Shown: positions 1 to 6,172, counted from the stretch's first letter. The stretch is 7,786 nt of DNA from Georgenia sp. (GCA_027322565.1 DAHVRG010000145.1:1-7786); one strand, 5' to 3'. Notes: generated by a model not told the origin, from the sequence alone. Translations and numbers: made by a program.

Positions 1-772
1 CGGCCGCCCCGAAGTCCGCGCCGAGCTCGCGGCGCAGCAGCTCGGCCCGGTCGAGGGCCGAGGGCACGTCGGCGAGGTCGACGCCGTGGCGCTCGGCGAT
101 GGCAGTGATGAGCGCCTCCCACGACGGCAGGCCCGCCGCCATGCTCACCCCCGCGCCGACGAACAGCGCCAGCTCGCCCCGGCGCGCCCGTCCACCGAGG
201 GCGCGGACCGTGTCGGCGACGTACTCGCCGATGTCCGGCGTGAGGCCGCGGCTGAGCCGGGCGCTCTGGAAGGCCGTGTAGTCGGAGCCGGTGGCCGCCA
301 CGACGACGACGTCGAACTCGTGCCCGCCGACGACGTCCTGGCACGCGGCCAGCTGCTCCTCGACGACGGTGCCGGTGACCTCGCCGAAGCCGCCACCCCC
401 GGTGCCGAGGGTGGGCAGGGCCACGAGCGGCTTCGCGCGCCCGGCCCCCGGCTCGAGCCCCGCGGCGGCGATCTCCTCCAGGGCCCCGCGCAGCCGCTCC
501 ATGACGCCGGCGAGCTCGGTCTCGACGTCCTCCCCTCCCCGCACGACGTCGACGAACCAGGCGGGCTGGACGAGCGCCGCGGAGCGCCCGCGGCCGAAGC
601 GGCGGTGTCGCCAGTCCGCGGGCTCGAGGCCCGGGACCGCGTCCGGCGCCACGCCCAGCGCGCGGTGCCAGGCGGGCTCGACGACGAAGTCCCGGTCCGT
701 GGGGACGACGACGGCGTCGCAGTCGAGATGCCCGATCCGACCCTCGATGACGAACACGTGGCCCCCGCCCAT
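1..772 (-). CDS. Macro-like plus SIR2-family protein, N-terminal part (runs off left edge)
   Basis: The reading frame is open from an ATG at 772 to the window edge, giving 257 residues with no stop. An in-frame TAG at 784-782 bounds it upstream. Residues 5-26 (HVFVIEGRIGHLDCDAVVVP onward) and the glycine-rich segment LPTLGTGGGGFG at 119-130 resemble the first strand and ligand loop of macro domains, which bind ADP-ribose. Residues 199-217 (ELALFVGAGVSMAAGLPSW) contain the GAGxS nucleotide-binding motif that opens SIR2-type NAD-binding folds. The catalytic half of the SIR2 fold and anything beyond it are not in the window, so catalysis cannot be judged. SIR2-family proteins deacylate, ADP-ribosylate or hydrolyse NAD+, and several phage-defence proteins (ThsA, DSR types) use such domains. 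A role in NAD+/ADP-ribose signalling or defence is inference. The SIR2 call is firm; the macro call is a motif reading. A GTG at 757 is an alternative start, but the -10-like TAGGTT six bases upstream of 772 favours the ATG. Confidence 0.75.
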   Translation of the reverse strand, partial: MGGGHVFVIEGRIGHLDCDAVVVPTDRDFVVEPAWHRALGVAPDAVPGLEPADWRHRRFGRGRSAALVQPAWFVDVVRGGEDVETELAGVMERLRGALEEIAAAGLEPGAGRAKPLVALPTLGTGGGGFGEVTGTVVEEQLAACQDVVGGHEFDVVVVAATGSDYTAFQSARLSRGLTPDIGEYVADTVRALGGRARRGELALFVGAGVSMAAGLPSWEALITAIAERHGVDLADVPSALDRAELLRRELGADFGAA

Positions 773-778
773 GGCAGG

Positions 779-784
779 AACCTA
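779..784 (-). promoter_or_regulatory. Candidate -10 box for the SIR2-type gene (leaderless)
   Basis: On the minus strand TAGGTT matches the actinobacterial TANNNT -10 pattern. It ends six bases before the ATG at 772, so transcription would start at the A of the start codon. No convincing -35 element is visible 17 bases upstream. The assignment is inference from spacing alone. Note that the TAG of this box is also the in-frame stop that bounds the gene. Confidence 0.35.
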
Positions 785-885
785 CGCGCGGCGCTGCGGC
801 CGCGCTCGGGCACGCACCCCTGTGTGCGCTCGGCGCCCACGGGCCGACCGGGTGGGAACCACCGCAGCGACGCGGTAGTGACGCG

Positions 886-920
886 CTCGTGCACAACTCG
901 TGGACAACGCTGTGGACGGG
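886..920. repeat. Three phased DnaA-box-like direct repeats
   Basis: CTCGTGCACAAC (886-897) is followed by CTCGTGGACAAC (897-908), which differs at one base. A third, weaker copy, GTGGACGGG, lies at 912-920. The repeat starts are 11 and 12 bases apart, about one helical turn, so all three face the same side of the DNA. On the minus strand the cores read TTGTGCACG, TTGTCCACG and CCGTCCACA, which are 7, 8 and 7 matches out of 9 to the actinobacterial DnaA box TTGTCCACA. They sit in the divergent spacer between the SIR2-type gene and the SDR gene, upstream of the SDR -10 candidate. They could be DnaA boxes or the operator of another regulator; the sequence does not decide. Confidence 0.45.
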
Positions 921-949
921 CAGCCCGCGCGCTCCGGAGCCGCCGCGCC

Positions 950-979
950 TAACGTGAGGCCCACCGACCGGGGAGGAAG
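950..979 (+). promoter_or_regulatory. -10 candidate and ribosome binding site of the SDR gene
   Basis: TAACGT at 950-955 fits TANNNT and would give a start near 962. The strong Shine-Dalgarno sequence GGAGGAAG at 972-979 lies just before the ATG at 982 and fixes that start. No good -35 element is seen. The ribosome binding site is clear; the promoter is tentative. Confidence 0.45.
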
Positions 980-981
980 CC

Positions 982-1776
982 ATGCCGTCCACCAGCGCCC
1001 GACCCTTCGCCGTCGTCACCGGCGCCTCGAGCGGGATCGGCCGCGAGGTCGCCCACGTGCTCGCGCAGGAGGGCTACGACCTTCTGCTCTGCGCCGAGGA
1101 CCCGACCGTGGCGGAGGTGCAGTTCGACATCCCGCGGCTCGCCGTCGAGGCGGTGCAGGCGGACCTGTCGACGTACGACGGCGTCGAGGAGCTCGTCGAC
1201 GCCGTGGGGGACCGGGACGTCGACGCCCTCGTGCTCAACGCGGGCGTCGCCGTCGGGGGCCGCTTCGTGGAGACCGCGCTCGACGACGACCTCGAGCTCA
1301 TCGCGCTCAACATCACCTCCGTCGTCCACCTGGCCAAGCGGCTGCTGCCGCGGATGGTCGCGGCCGGACGCGGCCGGGTGCTCGTCACCGGCTCGGTGAC
1401 GAGCATGCTGCCCGGCCCGTACTACGCGACGTACAGCGCCTCGAAGGCCTTCGCGCTCAACTTCGGCCAGTCGGTCCGGTACGAGCTCAAGGACACCGGA
1501 GTCACCGTGACGACGATGATGCCCGGCCCCACCGACACCGAGTTCTTCGAGCGGGCCGGCATGGAGGACACCCGCGTCGGACGCAGCGACAGCAAGGACG
1601 ACCCCGCCGAGGTCGCCCGGGACGGCGTCGCGGCGATGCTCGCCGGCAAGGACGACGCCGTCGTCGGCTCCACGGTGCGCAACACGCTGATGTCGCGGGC
1701 CGCCAAGGCGCTGCCGGAGCAGGTGAAGGCCGCCACGCAGGCGCGCCTGACGAAGCCGGACGACGAGCCCACCTGA
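982..1776 (+). CDS. SDR family NAD(P)-dependent oxidoreductase
   Basis: A 264-residue classical short-chain dehydrogenase/reductase, the usual length for the family. The Rossmann glycine motif TGASSGIG is at residues 13-20, NAG at 86-88, the helix-4 Asn at 110, the catalytic Ser at 138, and the YxxxK pair at Tyr151/Lys155 (YSASK). The PGPTDTEFF segment from 181 is the usual post-catalytic loop. It is a soluble enzyme that would oxidise an alcohol or reduce a ketone with a nicotinamide cofactor; the substrate cannot be read. After strand 2 the sequence is CAEDPTVAE, acidic where many related NADPH enzymes have Arg residues, so cofactor preference is open. The first Gly/Ser loop also lacks the Arg or Lys often seen in NADPH enzymes. 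The start is fixed by a GGAGGAAG ribosome binding site three bases or so upstream. It appears monocistronic, with a hairpin over its stop codon. Confidence 0.93.
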   Translation: MPSTSARPFAVVTGASSGIGREVAHVLAQEGYDLLLCAEDPTVAEVQFDIPRLAVEAVQADLSTYDGVEELVDAVGDRDVDALVLNAGVAVGGRFVETALDDDLELIALNITSVVHLAKRLLPRMVAAGRGRVLVTGSVTSMLPGPYYATYSASKAFALNFGQSVRYELKDTGVTVTTMMPGPTDTEFFERAGMEDTRVGRSDSKDDPAEVARDGVAAMLAGKDDAVVGSTVRNTLMSRAAKALPEQVKAATQARLTKPDDEPT

Positions 1777-1795
1777 CCGACCGGTGCCGTCGGTC
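1775..1795 (+). terminator. Hairpin overlapping the SDR stop codon
   Basis: GACCGAC (1775-1781) and GTCGGTC (1789-1795) form a perfect 7-bp inverted repeat around a 7-base loop. There is no T-rich tract after it, as is common for actinobacterial terminators. It begins inside the TGA of the SDR gene and ends before the LLM gene's candidate promoter, a position that fits termination between two separate units. It could be a chance GC palindrome. Confidence 0.4.
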
Positions 1796-1817
1796 CGGCT
1801 GCCCCGCCCGCGGCTGG

Positions 1818-1823
1818 CACGAT
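1818..1823 (+). promoter_or_regulatory. Candidate -10 box for the LLM oxidoreductase (leaderless)
   Basis: CACGAT keeps the conserved A at position 2 and T at position 6 of a -10 box. It lies seven bases before the ATG at 1831, so the A of that ATG would be +1. No clear -35 was found. It favours the 1831 start over the ATG at 1822, which falls inside this element. Confidence 0.3.
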
Positions 1824-1830
1824 GGAGCCT

Positions 1831-2601
1831 ATGACCCGCCAGGTGAGGATAGCCGTCCAGCTCCAGCCCCAGCACGCCGACTACGCCCAGATCCGCGACG
1901 CAGTCGCGCGCGCCGAGGACGCGGGCGCCGACGTCGTCTTCACCTGGGACCACTTCTTCCCGCTCCGCGGCGACGCGGACGGCAAGCACTTCGAGTGCTG
2001 GACCGTGCTCGGCGCCTGGGCCGAGCAGACCAGCCGGGTGGAGATCGGCGCCCTCGTCACGTGCAACAGCTACCGCAACCCCGACCTCCTCGCCGACATG
2101 GCCCGCACCGTCGACCACATCAGCGGTGGCCGGCTCGTCCTCGGGATCGGGGCGGGCTGGTTCGAGCGCGACTACGTCGAGTACGGCTACGAGTTCGGCA
2201 CCGCGGGCTCCCGGCTGCGCGACCTGTCGGAGGCGCTGCCCCGGATCCGCAGCCGCTGGGCGAAGCTCAACCCGCCGCCCACCCGGGACATCCCGGTGCT
2301 CATCGGCGGGGGCGGGGAGCGCAAGACGCTGCGCTACGTCGCCGAGCACGGCGACATCTGGCTCTCGTGGTCCGACCTCGAGACGCTCCGCCGCAAGAAC
2401 GAGGTGCTTGCGCGGCACTGCGCGGACGTCGGACGGGACCCGGCCGAGATCGAGCGGTCCGTGGGCATGCGCGGAAACCCGCGTGAGAAGGGCGAGGCGC
2501 TCGTCGCCGAGGGCGTCAGGCTCTTCACGGTCTCCGCGAGCGGCCCGGACTACGACCTGTCGACCCTGCGCGAGTGGGTGGCCTGGCGTGACGCCCGCTG
2601 A
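1831..2601 (+). CDS. F420-dependent LLM-class oxidoreductase (Rv1855c-like)
   Basis: A 256-residue luciferase-like (beta/alpha) barrel protein. Numbering from ATG 1831, the signature features are TWDHF at 38-42, the GALVTCNSYRNPDLLADMA stretch around 73-91, GGRLVLGIGAGWFERDY around 99-115, and the glycine-rich phosphate-binding segment IPVLIGGGGE at 154-163. These match the F420-dependent subgroup of the family typified by Mycobacterium Rv1855c, in which deazaflavin F420 carries hydride to or from an unknown substrate. The cytoplasmic substrate cannot be deduced. The protein is a little shorter than Rv1855c-type relatives, mainly in the middle and C-terminal parts. An ATG at 1822 is an alternative start; GGAG at 1824-1827 is too close to 1831 to be a strong ribosome binding site. 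Its last 14 bases overlap the DUF368 gene, so the two are probably co-translated. Confidence 0.9.
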   Translation: MTRQVRIAVQLQPQHADYAQIRDAVARAEDAGADVVFTWDHFFPLRGDADGKHFECWTVLGAWAEQTSRVEIGALVTCNSYRNPDLLADMARTVDHISGGRLVLGIGAGWFERDYVEYGYEFGTAGSRLRDLSEALPRIRSRWAKLNPPPTRDIPVLIGGGGERKTLRYVAEHGDIWLSWSDLETLRRKNEVLARHCADVGRDPAEIERSVGMRGNPREKGEALVAEGVRLFTVSASGPDYDLSTLREWVAWRDAR

Positions 2602-3511
2602 GCGCGCGCGCAGCACCGGCGGCCAGGTGCTGCGGGGGCTTGCCATGGGCGCGGTCGAGCTCGTGCCCGGGGTCTCGAGCGGGACGGTGGCGCTGGTGCT
2701 CGGGATCTACGAGCGGCTCGTCCACGCGATCTCGACGGCGGCCTCGGCCGCGGGCAGCCTGCTGCGCGGCCGGCCGCGCGAGACCGCGGGCCACCTCGCC
2801 GCGATCCCGTGGGGCTGGGTGCTCGCGCTCCTCGGCGGGATCGCCGTCGGGGTCCTCGTCCTCGCCGGGCCGCTCGAGCGGCTGCTCCTCGACCACGCGC
2901 AGGCGATGGCCGGGCTGTTCTTCGGGCTGGTCGTCGGCGCCGTCGTCGCCTGCTGGGGGATGCTCCGCCGTCCGACGGCGGCGGTCGGCTTCGCCACCGC
3001 GTTGGCGGCCGTCGTCTTCTTCCTCGTCCTCGGGCTCCAGGGCTCCGGGGGAGAGGCTGCCGAGGCCGTGACGCGGCCGCTGTGGGCCTTCTTCCTCAGC
3101 GGCGCCGTCGCGGTGTGCGCGATGATCCTGCCCGGCATCAGCGGCTCCTTCATCCTCGTCCTGCTCGGGATGTACGCCCAGATGCTCGGGGCGCTCAACG
3201 AGCGCGACCTGCCGGTCATCGCCGTCTTCCTGCTCGGCTGCGCGATCGGCCTCGCGTCCTTCGCCAAGGTGCTGGACTGGCTGCTCGCGCGCTACCACGA
3301 CCTCGTGCTCGGCGCGCTCATCGGGCTCATGCTCGGCTCGCTGCGCCTCCTGTGGCCCTGGCCGCACGGGCTCGACAGCCCGGAGATCGGCGCGCCCTCT
3401 GGCTCGGTGCTCGCGCCCACGCTGCTGGCGGTGACCGGGTTCGTGCTCGTCGTCGTCGTGGACCGGGCCGGGCGCGTGCTCGCCGGCCGGCGGATGACCG
3501 CCCGCGACTGA
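2588..3511 (+). CDS. DUF368 (PopT-type) polyprenyl-phosphate transporter family membrane protein
   Basis: A 307-residue integral membrane protein with about eight or nine hydrophobic segments. The two family hallmarks are present: VPGVSSGT at 26-33 followed by LGIYERL, and LPGISGSF at 181-188 followed by LLGMY. They mark the two related halves of this fold. DUF368 proteins have been shown in Firmicutes to recycle undecaprenyl phosphate across the membrane for cell-wall synthesis (PopT). I infer lipid-carrier transport here; actinobacteria use decaprenyl or other polyprenyl phosphates. The GTG start at 2588 overlaps the LLM gene by 14 bases and is preceded by a GT-rich GAGTGGGTGG at 2572-2581. 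It retains the conserved LRGLAMGAVELVPG leader, which a start at the ATG 2644 would partly lose. The C-terminus ends in a basic tail (RRMTARD), which would be cytoplasmic by the positive-inside rule. Confidence 0.92.
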   Translation: MTPAERARSTGGQVLRGLAMGAVELVPGVSSGTVALVLGIYERLVHAISTAASAAGSLLRGRPRETAGHLAAIPWGWVLALLGGIAVGVLVLAGPLERLLLDHAQAMAGLFFGLVVGAVVACWGMLRRPTAAVGFATALAAVVFFLVLGLQGSGGEAAEAVTRPLWAFFLSGAVAVCAMILPGISGSFILVLLGMYAQMLGALNERDLPVIAVFLLGCAIGLASFAKVLDWLLARYHDLVLGALIGLMLGSLRLLWPWPHGLDSPEIGAPSGSVLAPTLLAVTGFVLVVVVDRAGRVLAGRRMTARD

Positions 3512-3513
3512 GC

Positions 3514-3549
3514 CCCGGCGACAGCTCACTTCCCGGCGACAGCTCACTT
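3514..3549. repeat. Perfect 18-bp tandem direct repeat
   Basis: CCCGGCGACAGCTCACTT occurs at 3514-3531 and again, immediately adjacent and without mismatch, at 3532-3549. It begins two bases after the stop codon of the DUF368 gene, in the spacer before the RecQ-like gene. No third copy follows. Each unit contains CGACAG, which can pair with CTGTCG just downstream. It may be a regulatory site, a transcript-end structure or a dispersed repeat; the window alone cannot tell. Confidence 0.9.
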
Positions 3550-3556
3550 CCTGTCG
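3537..3556 (+). terminator. Hairpin formed by the second repeat and downstream CTGTCG
   Basis: CGACAG (3537-3542) and CTGTCG (3551-3556) form a 6-bp stem with an 8-base loop. The first repeat copy (CGACAG at 3519-3524) could pair with the same right arm, giving two alternative folds. It lies downstream of the DUF368 stop and upstream of the RecQ-like promoter, a reasonable spot for a terminator. The stem is short and no T-tract follows, so this is weak. Confidence 0.3.
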
Positions 3557-3572
3557 ATCCTCGGTGGCGCGG

Positions 3573-3601
3573 TTGCCGACCCGGCCCGCGCACCTGACCG
3601 T
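3573..3601 (+). promoter_or_regulatory. Candidate promoter of the RecQ-like gene (leaderless)
   Basis: TTGCCG (3573-3578) and GACCGT (3596-3601) are separated by 17 bases, standard sigma-70-type spacing. The -10 ends six bases before ATG 3608, so the transcript would begin at the start codon itself. The -35 keeps TTG; the -10 keeps A2 and T6. This is the best-spaced -35/-10 pair among the candidate leaderless starts here. Confidence 0.4.
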
Positions 3602-3607
3602 TGGGGG

Positions 3608-5239
3608 ATGACGACACGGGAGCGGCTCCAGCGGATCGCACGCGAGCAGTTCGGCTGGGAGGACCTGCGCGGGGGCCAGCTCGAGGCGATCGAGGCGGCG
3701 GTGACCGGCCGGGACGTCCTCGCGATCATGCCCACCGGGTACGGGAAGTCGGCGATCTACCAGGTGACGGGCGTGGTCCTGCCCGGTCCCACCGTCGTCG
3801 TCTCCCCGCTCATCGCCCTCTAGGGCGACCAGATCGCCGGCCTCACCGACGCGCCCGAGGCCCCGGACGCCGTCGCGGTGAACTCCGCGCTGCGCACCTC
3901 CGACACCAAGCAGGCGTGGCGGGCGGTGACGAACGGCGAGGCCGAGTACCTCTTCCTCTCACCCGAGCAGCTCGCCAAGGACGACGTCGTCACGCGGCTG
4001 CGCGAGGCCGGGCCCTCGCTCGTCGTCGTCGACGAGGCCCACTGCGTCTCCGCCTGGGGTCACGACTTCCGCCCGGACTACCTGGGCCTCGGGCACGCGA
4101 TCGAGCAGCTCGGGCATCCGCCGGTCATCGCGCTCACGGCGACGGCGGCCCCGCCCGTCCGGGACGACGTCGCCGCGCGCCTCGGCCTGCGCGACCCGCT
4201 CCTCGTCACGCGCGGTTTCGACCGACCCAACCTCGAGCTGCGCGTCGTGCGGCACACCGACGACGCCGCCAAGCGGCGCGCGGTGGTCGACGATGCCGCC
4301 TCCCTCGACCGCCCCGGCCTGCTCTACGTCGGGCGCCGGAAGGACACCGAGCGCTACGCCGTCGAGCTCGCCGAGCGCGGGCTGCGCGCGGAGGCGTACC
4401 ACGCCGGGCGCAAGGCAGCGGATCGGGCGCGGGTGCACGAGGAGTTCGCCCGCGGCGCGCTCGACGTCGTCGTGGCGACCTCGGCGTTCGGCATGGGGAT
4501 CGACAAGGCCGACGTCCGCTTCGTGCTCCACGCCGACCCGCCCGGCTCGCTGGACAGCTACTACCAGGAGATCGGGCGGGCGGGCCGGGACGAGGAGCCG
4601 GCGCTCGCGGTCCTGCACTATCGGCCCGAGGACCTGGGCCTGCGTACGTTCTTCGCCGGCAACGGCGCCCGCAGGGAGGACGTGGAGACGGTGCTCCGGG
4701 CGGTGCGGGCTGCGGACCGACCGCTGCGCGCCACGACGCTGCGGGAGGAGACGGGCCTGCCGGCTCGCCGGGTGACCGCCGCGGTCAACCTCCTCGAGGA
4801 CGTCGGCGCGGTCTCCCGCACCCGCCGTGGCATGCGCGCCCGCGGGGAGGACCCGGTCGGGGAGGTGGTCGCCGCGGCCGAGGAGCACGTCGCCGCGCGG
4901 CAGCGGGTGGAGCGCTCGCGCATCGAGATGATGCGCGGGTACGCCGAGACGCTCTCCTGCCGGCGCCAGTTCCTCCTCGGCTACTTCGGGGAGGAGTACC
5001 CCGGTCCGTGCGGGAGCTGCGACACCTGCGCGGCCGGGACGGCACAGGAGCAGGAGGCCGGCGCGGCCGACGACGGTGACCTCGCGCTGCACCGGGAGGT
5101 CGTCCACGAGTTGTGGGGGCAGGGTACGGTCATGCGCACGGAGGGGGACCGCGTCACCGTCTTCTTCCCCGACGAGGGGTACAAGACGCTGTCCAGGGAG
5201 GTCGTCGCGGAGGCCGACCTGCTCCACCCGGCGGAGTAG
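3608..5239 (+). pseudogene. recQ: RecQ-family ATP-dependent DNA helicase interrupted by an in-frame TAG
   Basis: The frame from ATG 3608 to the stop at 5237-5239 encodes 543 codons of a RecQ-type 3'-5' DNA helicase, but codon 72 (3821-3823) is TAG. It follows VVSPLIAL, where relatives commonly have Gln (CAG) before the conserved DQ, so one C-to-T change explains it. All else is intact: Q24 of motif 0, Walker A MPTGYGKS at 41-48, DEAH at 142-145, the aromatic loop WGHDFRPDY at 150-158, TAT at 177-179, ATSAFGMGIDK at 290-300, and QEIGRAGRD with its Arg finger at 320-328. A winged-helix-like stretch (about 360-400), zinc cysteines at 451, 468, 471 and 474, and a C-terminal Tudor-like segment (about 497-535) follow. 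There is no HRDC domain. Restart at GTG 3878 would lose Walker A and be inactive. Natural nonsense mutation, suppression and sequencing error all remain possible; the clean downstream frame suggests the lesion, if real, is recent. Confidence 0.85.
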
Positions 5240-5263
5240 GCCGCGCTGCCCGAGCGGGAACGC

Positions 5264-5304
5264 CCCGCCTGTCCGCTGGGACTGCCAGACTGGCGGAGGG
5301 CGGG
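5264..5304 (+). terminator. GC-rich hairpin after the RecQ-like gene
   Basis: CCCGCC (5264-5269) pairs with GGCGGG (5299-5304), and TCCGC (5272-5276) with GCGGA (5293-5297). A small internal bulge separates the two stems and the loop is 16 bases. The loop side also holds GCCAG-A-CTGGC (5284-5294), an alternative small palindrome. It lies 25 bases past the RecQ stop and just before the lipoprotein ribosome binding site. It could end the upstream transcript or act in the lipoprotein leader. No T-tract follows. Confidence 0.35.
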
Positions 5305-5320
5305 TGGTCGAGGAGGTGGC

Positions 5321-6145
5321 ATGCGCGCCGGACGGACGATCCTCGCGGTGGCGACGGCGGCCGGTCTCGCCGCCTGCGGACCCGGCGCGGAGCGCCCGAT
5401 CGGCCAGGGCCGGTCCGCAGACCCGGTCGAGCTGGTCGGCCTGTGGCGGGTGCACGCCGAGGCCGAGGACGACGACACGTGGCTGCGGCTGGACGCGGAC
5501 GAGTTCCAGCTCTGGCGCGGGGCGGGGTTCGTCGACGGTGGGTGGGACGCCTCCGAGAGCACGCTCGTCGCGACGGCCTGGGGGCGCGTCGGGGAGGGCG
5601 GGGCCGGGGACCTCGAGCCCGGCTGGCTCGTCGGGACACACACCTACCGGCGCACCGACGAGGGGTGGGAGCTCCTGGACGACGACGGCGAGCCGCTGGC
5701 GACGATGACCGTCGACGGGGCACCGGAGCCGATCCCGTCGGCGGTCGAGGAGCTCGCCCGAGCTCCCGACGTGACCGACGAGGTGCGCCGGGGCCTGCGG
5801 CCGCCCGTCCCGCTCCCGGAGGGGCTCACGTCCGCCGACGCGGACCGGCTCGCCGGACGCCGCTGGGTCCCTGCCGAGGGCAGCTACGACACCGACCCGC
5901 ACGTCGTCCTGCACGAGGACGGCTCGTGGACGGGCAGCGACGGCTGCAACGCCGCCGGCGGTCACTGGGCCGTGCCCGACGGCGGCCGGCTGCTGAGCAC
6001 CGTCGGACCCACGACGGCGATCGGTTGCGACGGTGCACCGGTCGGGTGGTGGCTCGGTGGCGCCGCGCTGGCCGGGTTCGACGGCCTGACCCTCGTCCTC
6101 CTCGACCGGGAGGGTGCCGAGCTCGGCCGACTCGTCCGCGGATGA
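5321..6145 (+). CDS. META-domain-like lipoprotein, secreted and membrane-anchored
   Basis: A 274-residue protein starting with a short signal peptide: basic MRAGR, a hydrophobic stretch, and the lipobox GLAAC with the lipidated Cys at 19. It should be exported and anchored to the outer face of the cytoplasmic membrane. Residues 177-270 resemble a META (HslJ-type) domain: LAGRRWV, then the hallmark DGSWTGSDGCNAAGGHW at 200-216, and a late strand GLTLVLLDREGAELGRL. Cys209 and Cys236 could form a disulfide. Residues 38-130 (LVGLWRV, then a WLRLDADEFQLWRGAGF strand pair) look like a diverged partner of the same fold, without the SDGCN motif. The molecular role of such domains in actinobacteria is not established. 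The start is fixed by the strong AGGAGGTG at 5311-5318. It follows the RecQ-like gene by 81 bases, separated by a hairpin, and appears to be its own unit. Confidence 0.85.
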   Translation: MRAGRTILAVATAAGLAACGPGAERPIGQGRSADPVELVGLWRVHAEAEDDDTWLRLDADEFQLWRGAGFVDGGWDASESTLVATAWGRVGEGGAGDLEPGWLVGTHTYRRTDEGWELLDDDGEPLATMTVDGAPEPIPSAVEELARAPDVTDEVRRGLRPPVPLPEGLTSADADRLAGRRWVPAEGSYDTDPHVVLHEDGSWTGSDGCNAAGGHWAVPDGGRLLSTVGPTTAIGCDGAPVGWWLGGAALAGFDGLTLVLLDREGAELGRLVRG

Positions 6146-6170
6146 CCCCCACGGCAGCCGGCCCTATGGT
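6142..6170 (+). promoter_or_regulatory. Candidate promoter of the protoglobin gene
   Basis: ATGACC (6142-6147), close to TTGACA, and TATGGT (6165-6170), a good TANNNT -10, are spaced by 17 bases. The start would fall near A6177, leaving a leader of about 33 bases with its own ribosome binding site (GAGGGG, 6198-6203). The -35 overlaps the stop codon of the lipoprotein gene. This is the best sigma-70-like promoter in the window. Confidence 0.5.
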
Positions 6171-6172
6171 GG

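Noticed and set aside
812..828. CGCAC/GTGCG inverted repeat in the divergent spacer
   Set aside because: Only a 5-bp stem with a 6-base loop in very GC-rich DNA; not distinguishable from chance.
86..952. Plus-strand open frames across the left 950 bases
   Set aside because: Their composition is non-protein-like, while the minus-strand frame from 772 carries SIR2 and macro-like motifs and good codon use.
949..2646. A 565-codon open frame on the minus strand opposite the SDR and LLM genes
   Set aside because: It has no domain signature and lies across two clear enzyme genes and their spacer; a GC-bias artefact.
3815..3830. TAG as a recoded (pyrrolysine or programmed readthrough) codon
   Set aside because: The position fits a simple Gln CAG-to-TAG change, no stimulatory structure is evident, and actinobacteria are not known for pyrrolysine here; suppression is kept only as a possibility to test.
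3878..5239. A separate 453-residue helicase gene starting at GTG 3878
   Set aside because: It is the same frame as the upstream Walker A part, has no ribosome binding site, and would lack the ATP-binding motif; better read as the remainder of one interrupted gene.
3959..5965. A 668-codon open frame on the minus strand opposite the RecQ-like and lipoprotein genes
   Set aside because: Its residues are low-complexity Arg/Gly/Ala/Val/Asp-rich with no recognisable motif, and it is antisense to a frame with all RecQ helicase motifs. Long shadow frames are expected at this GC content.
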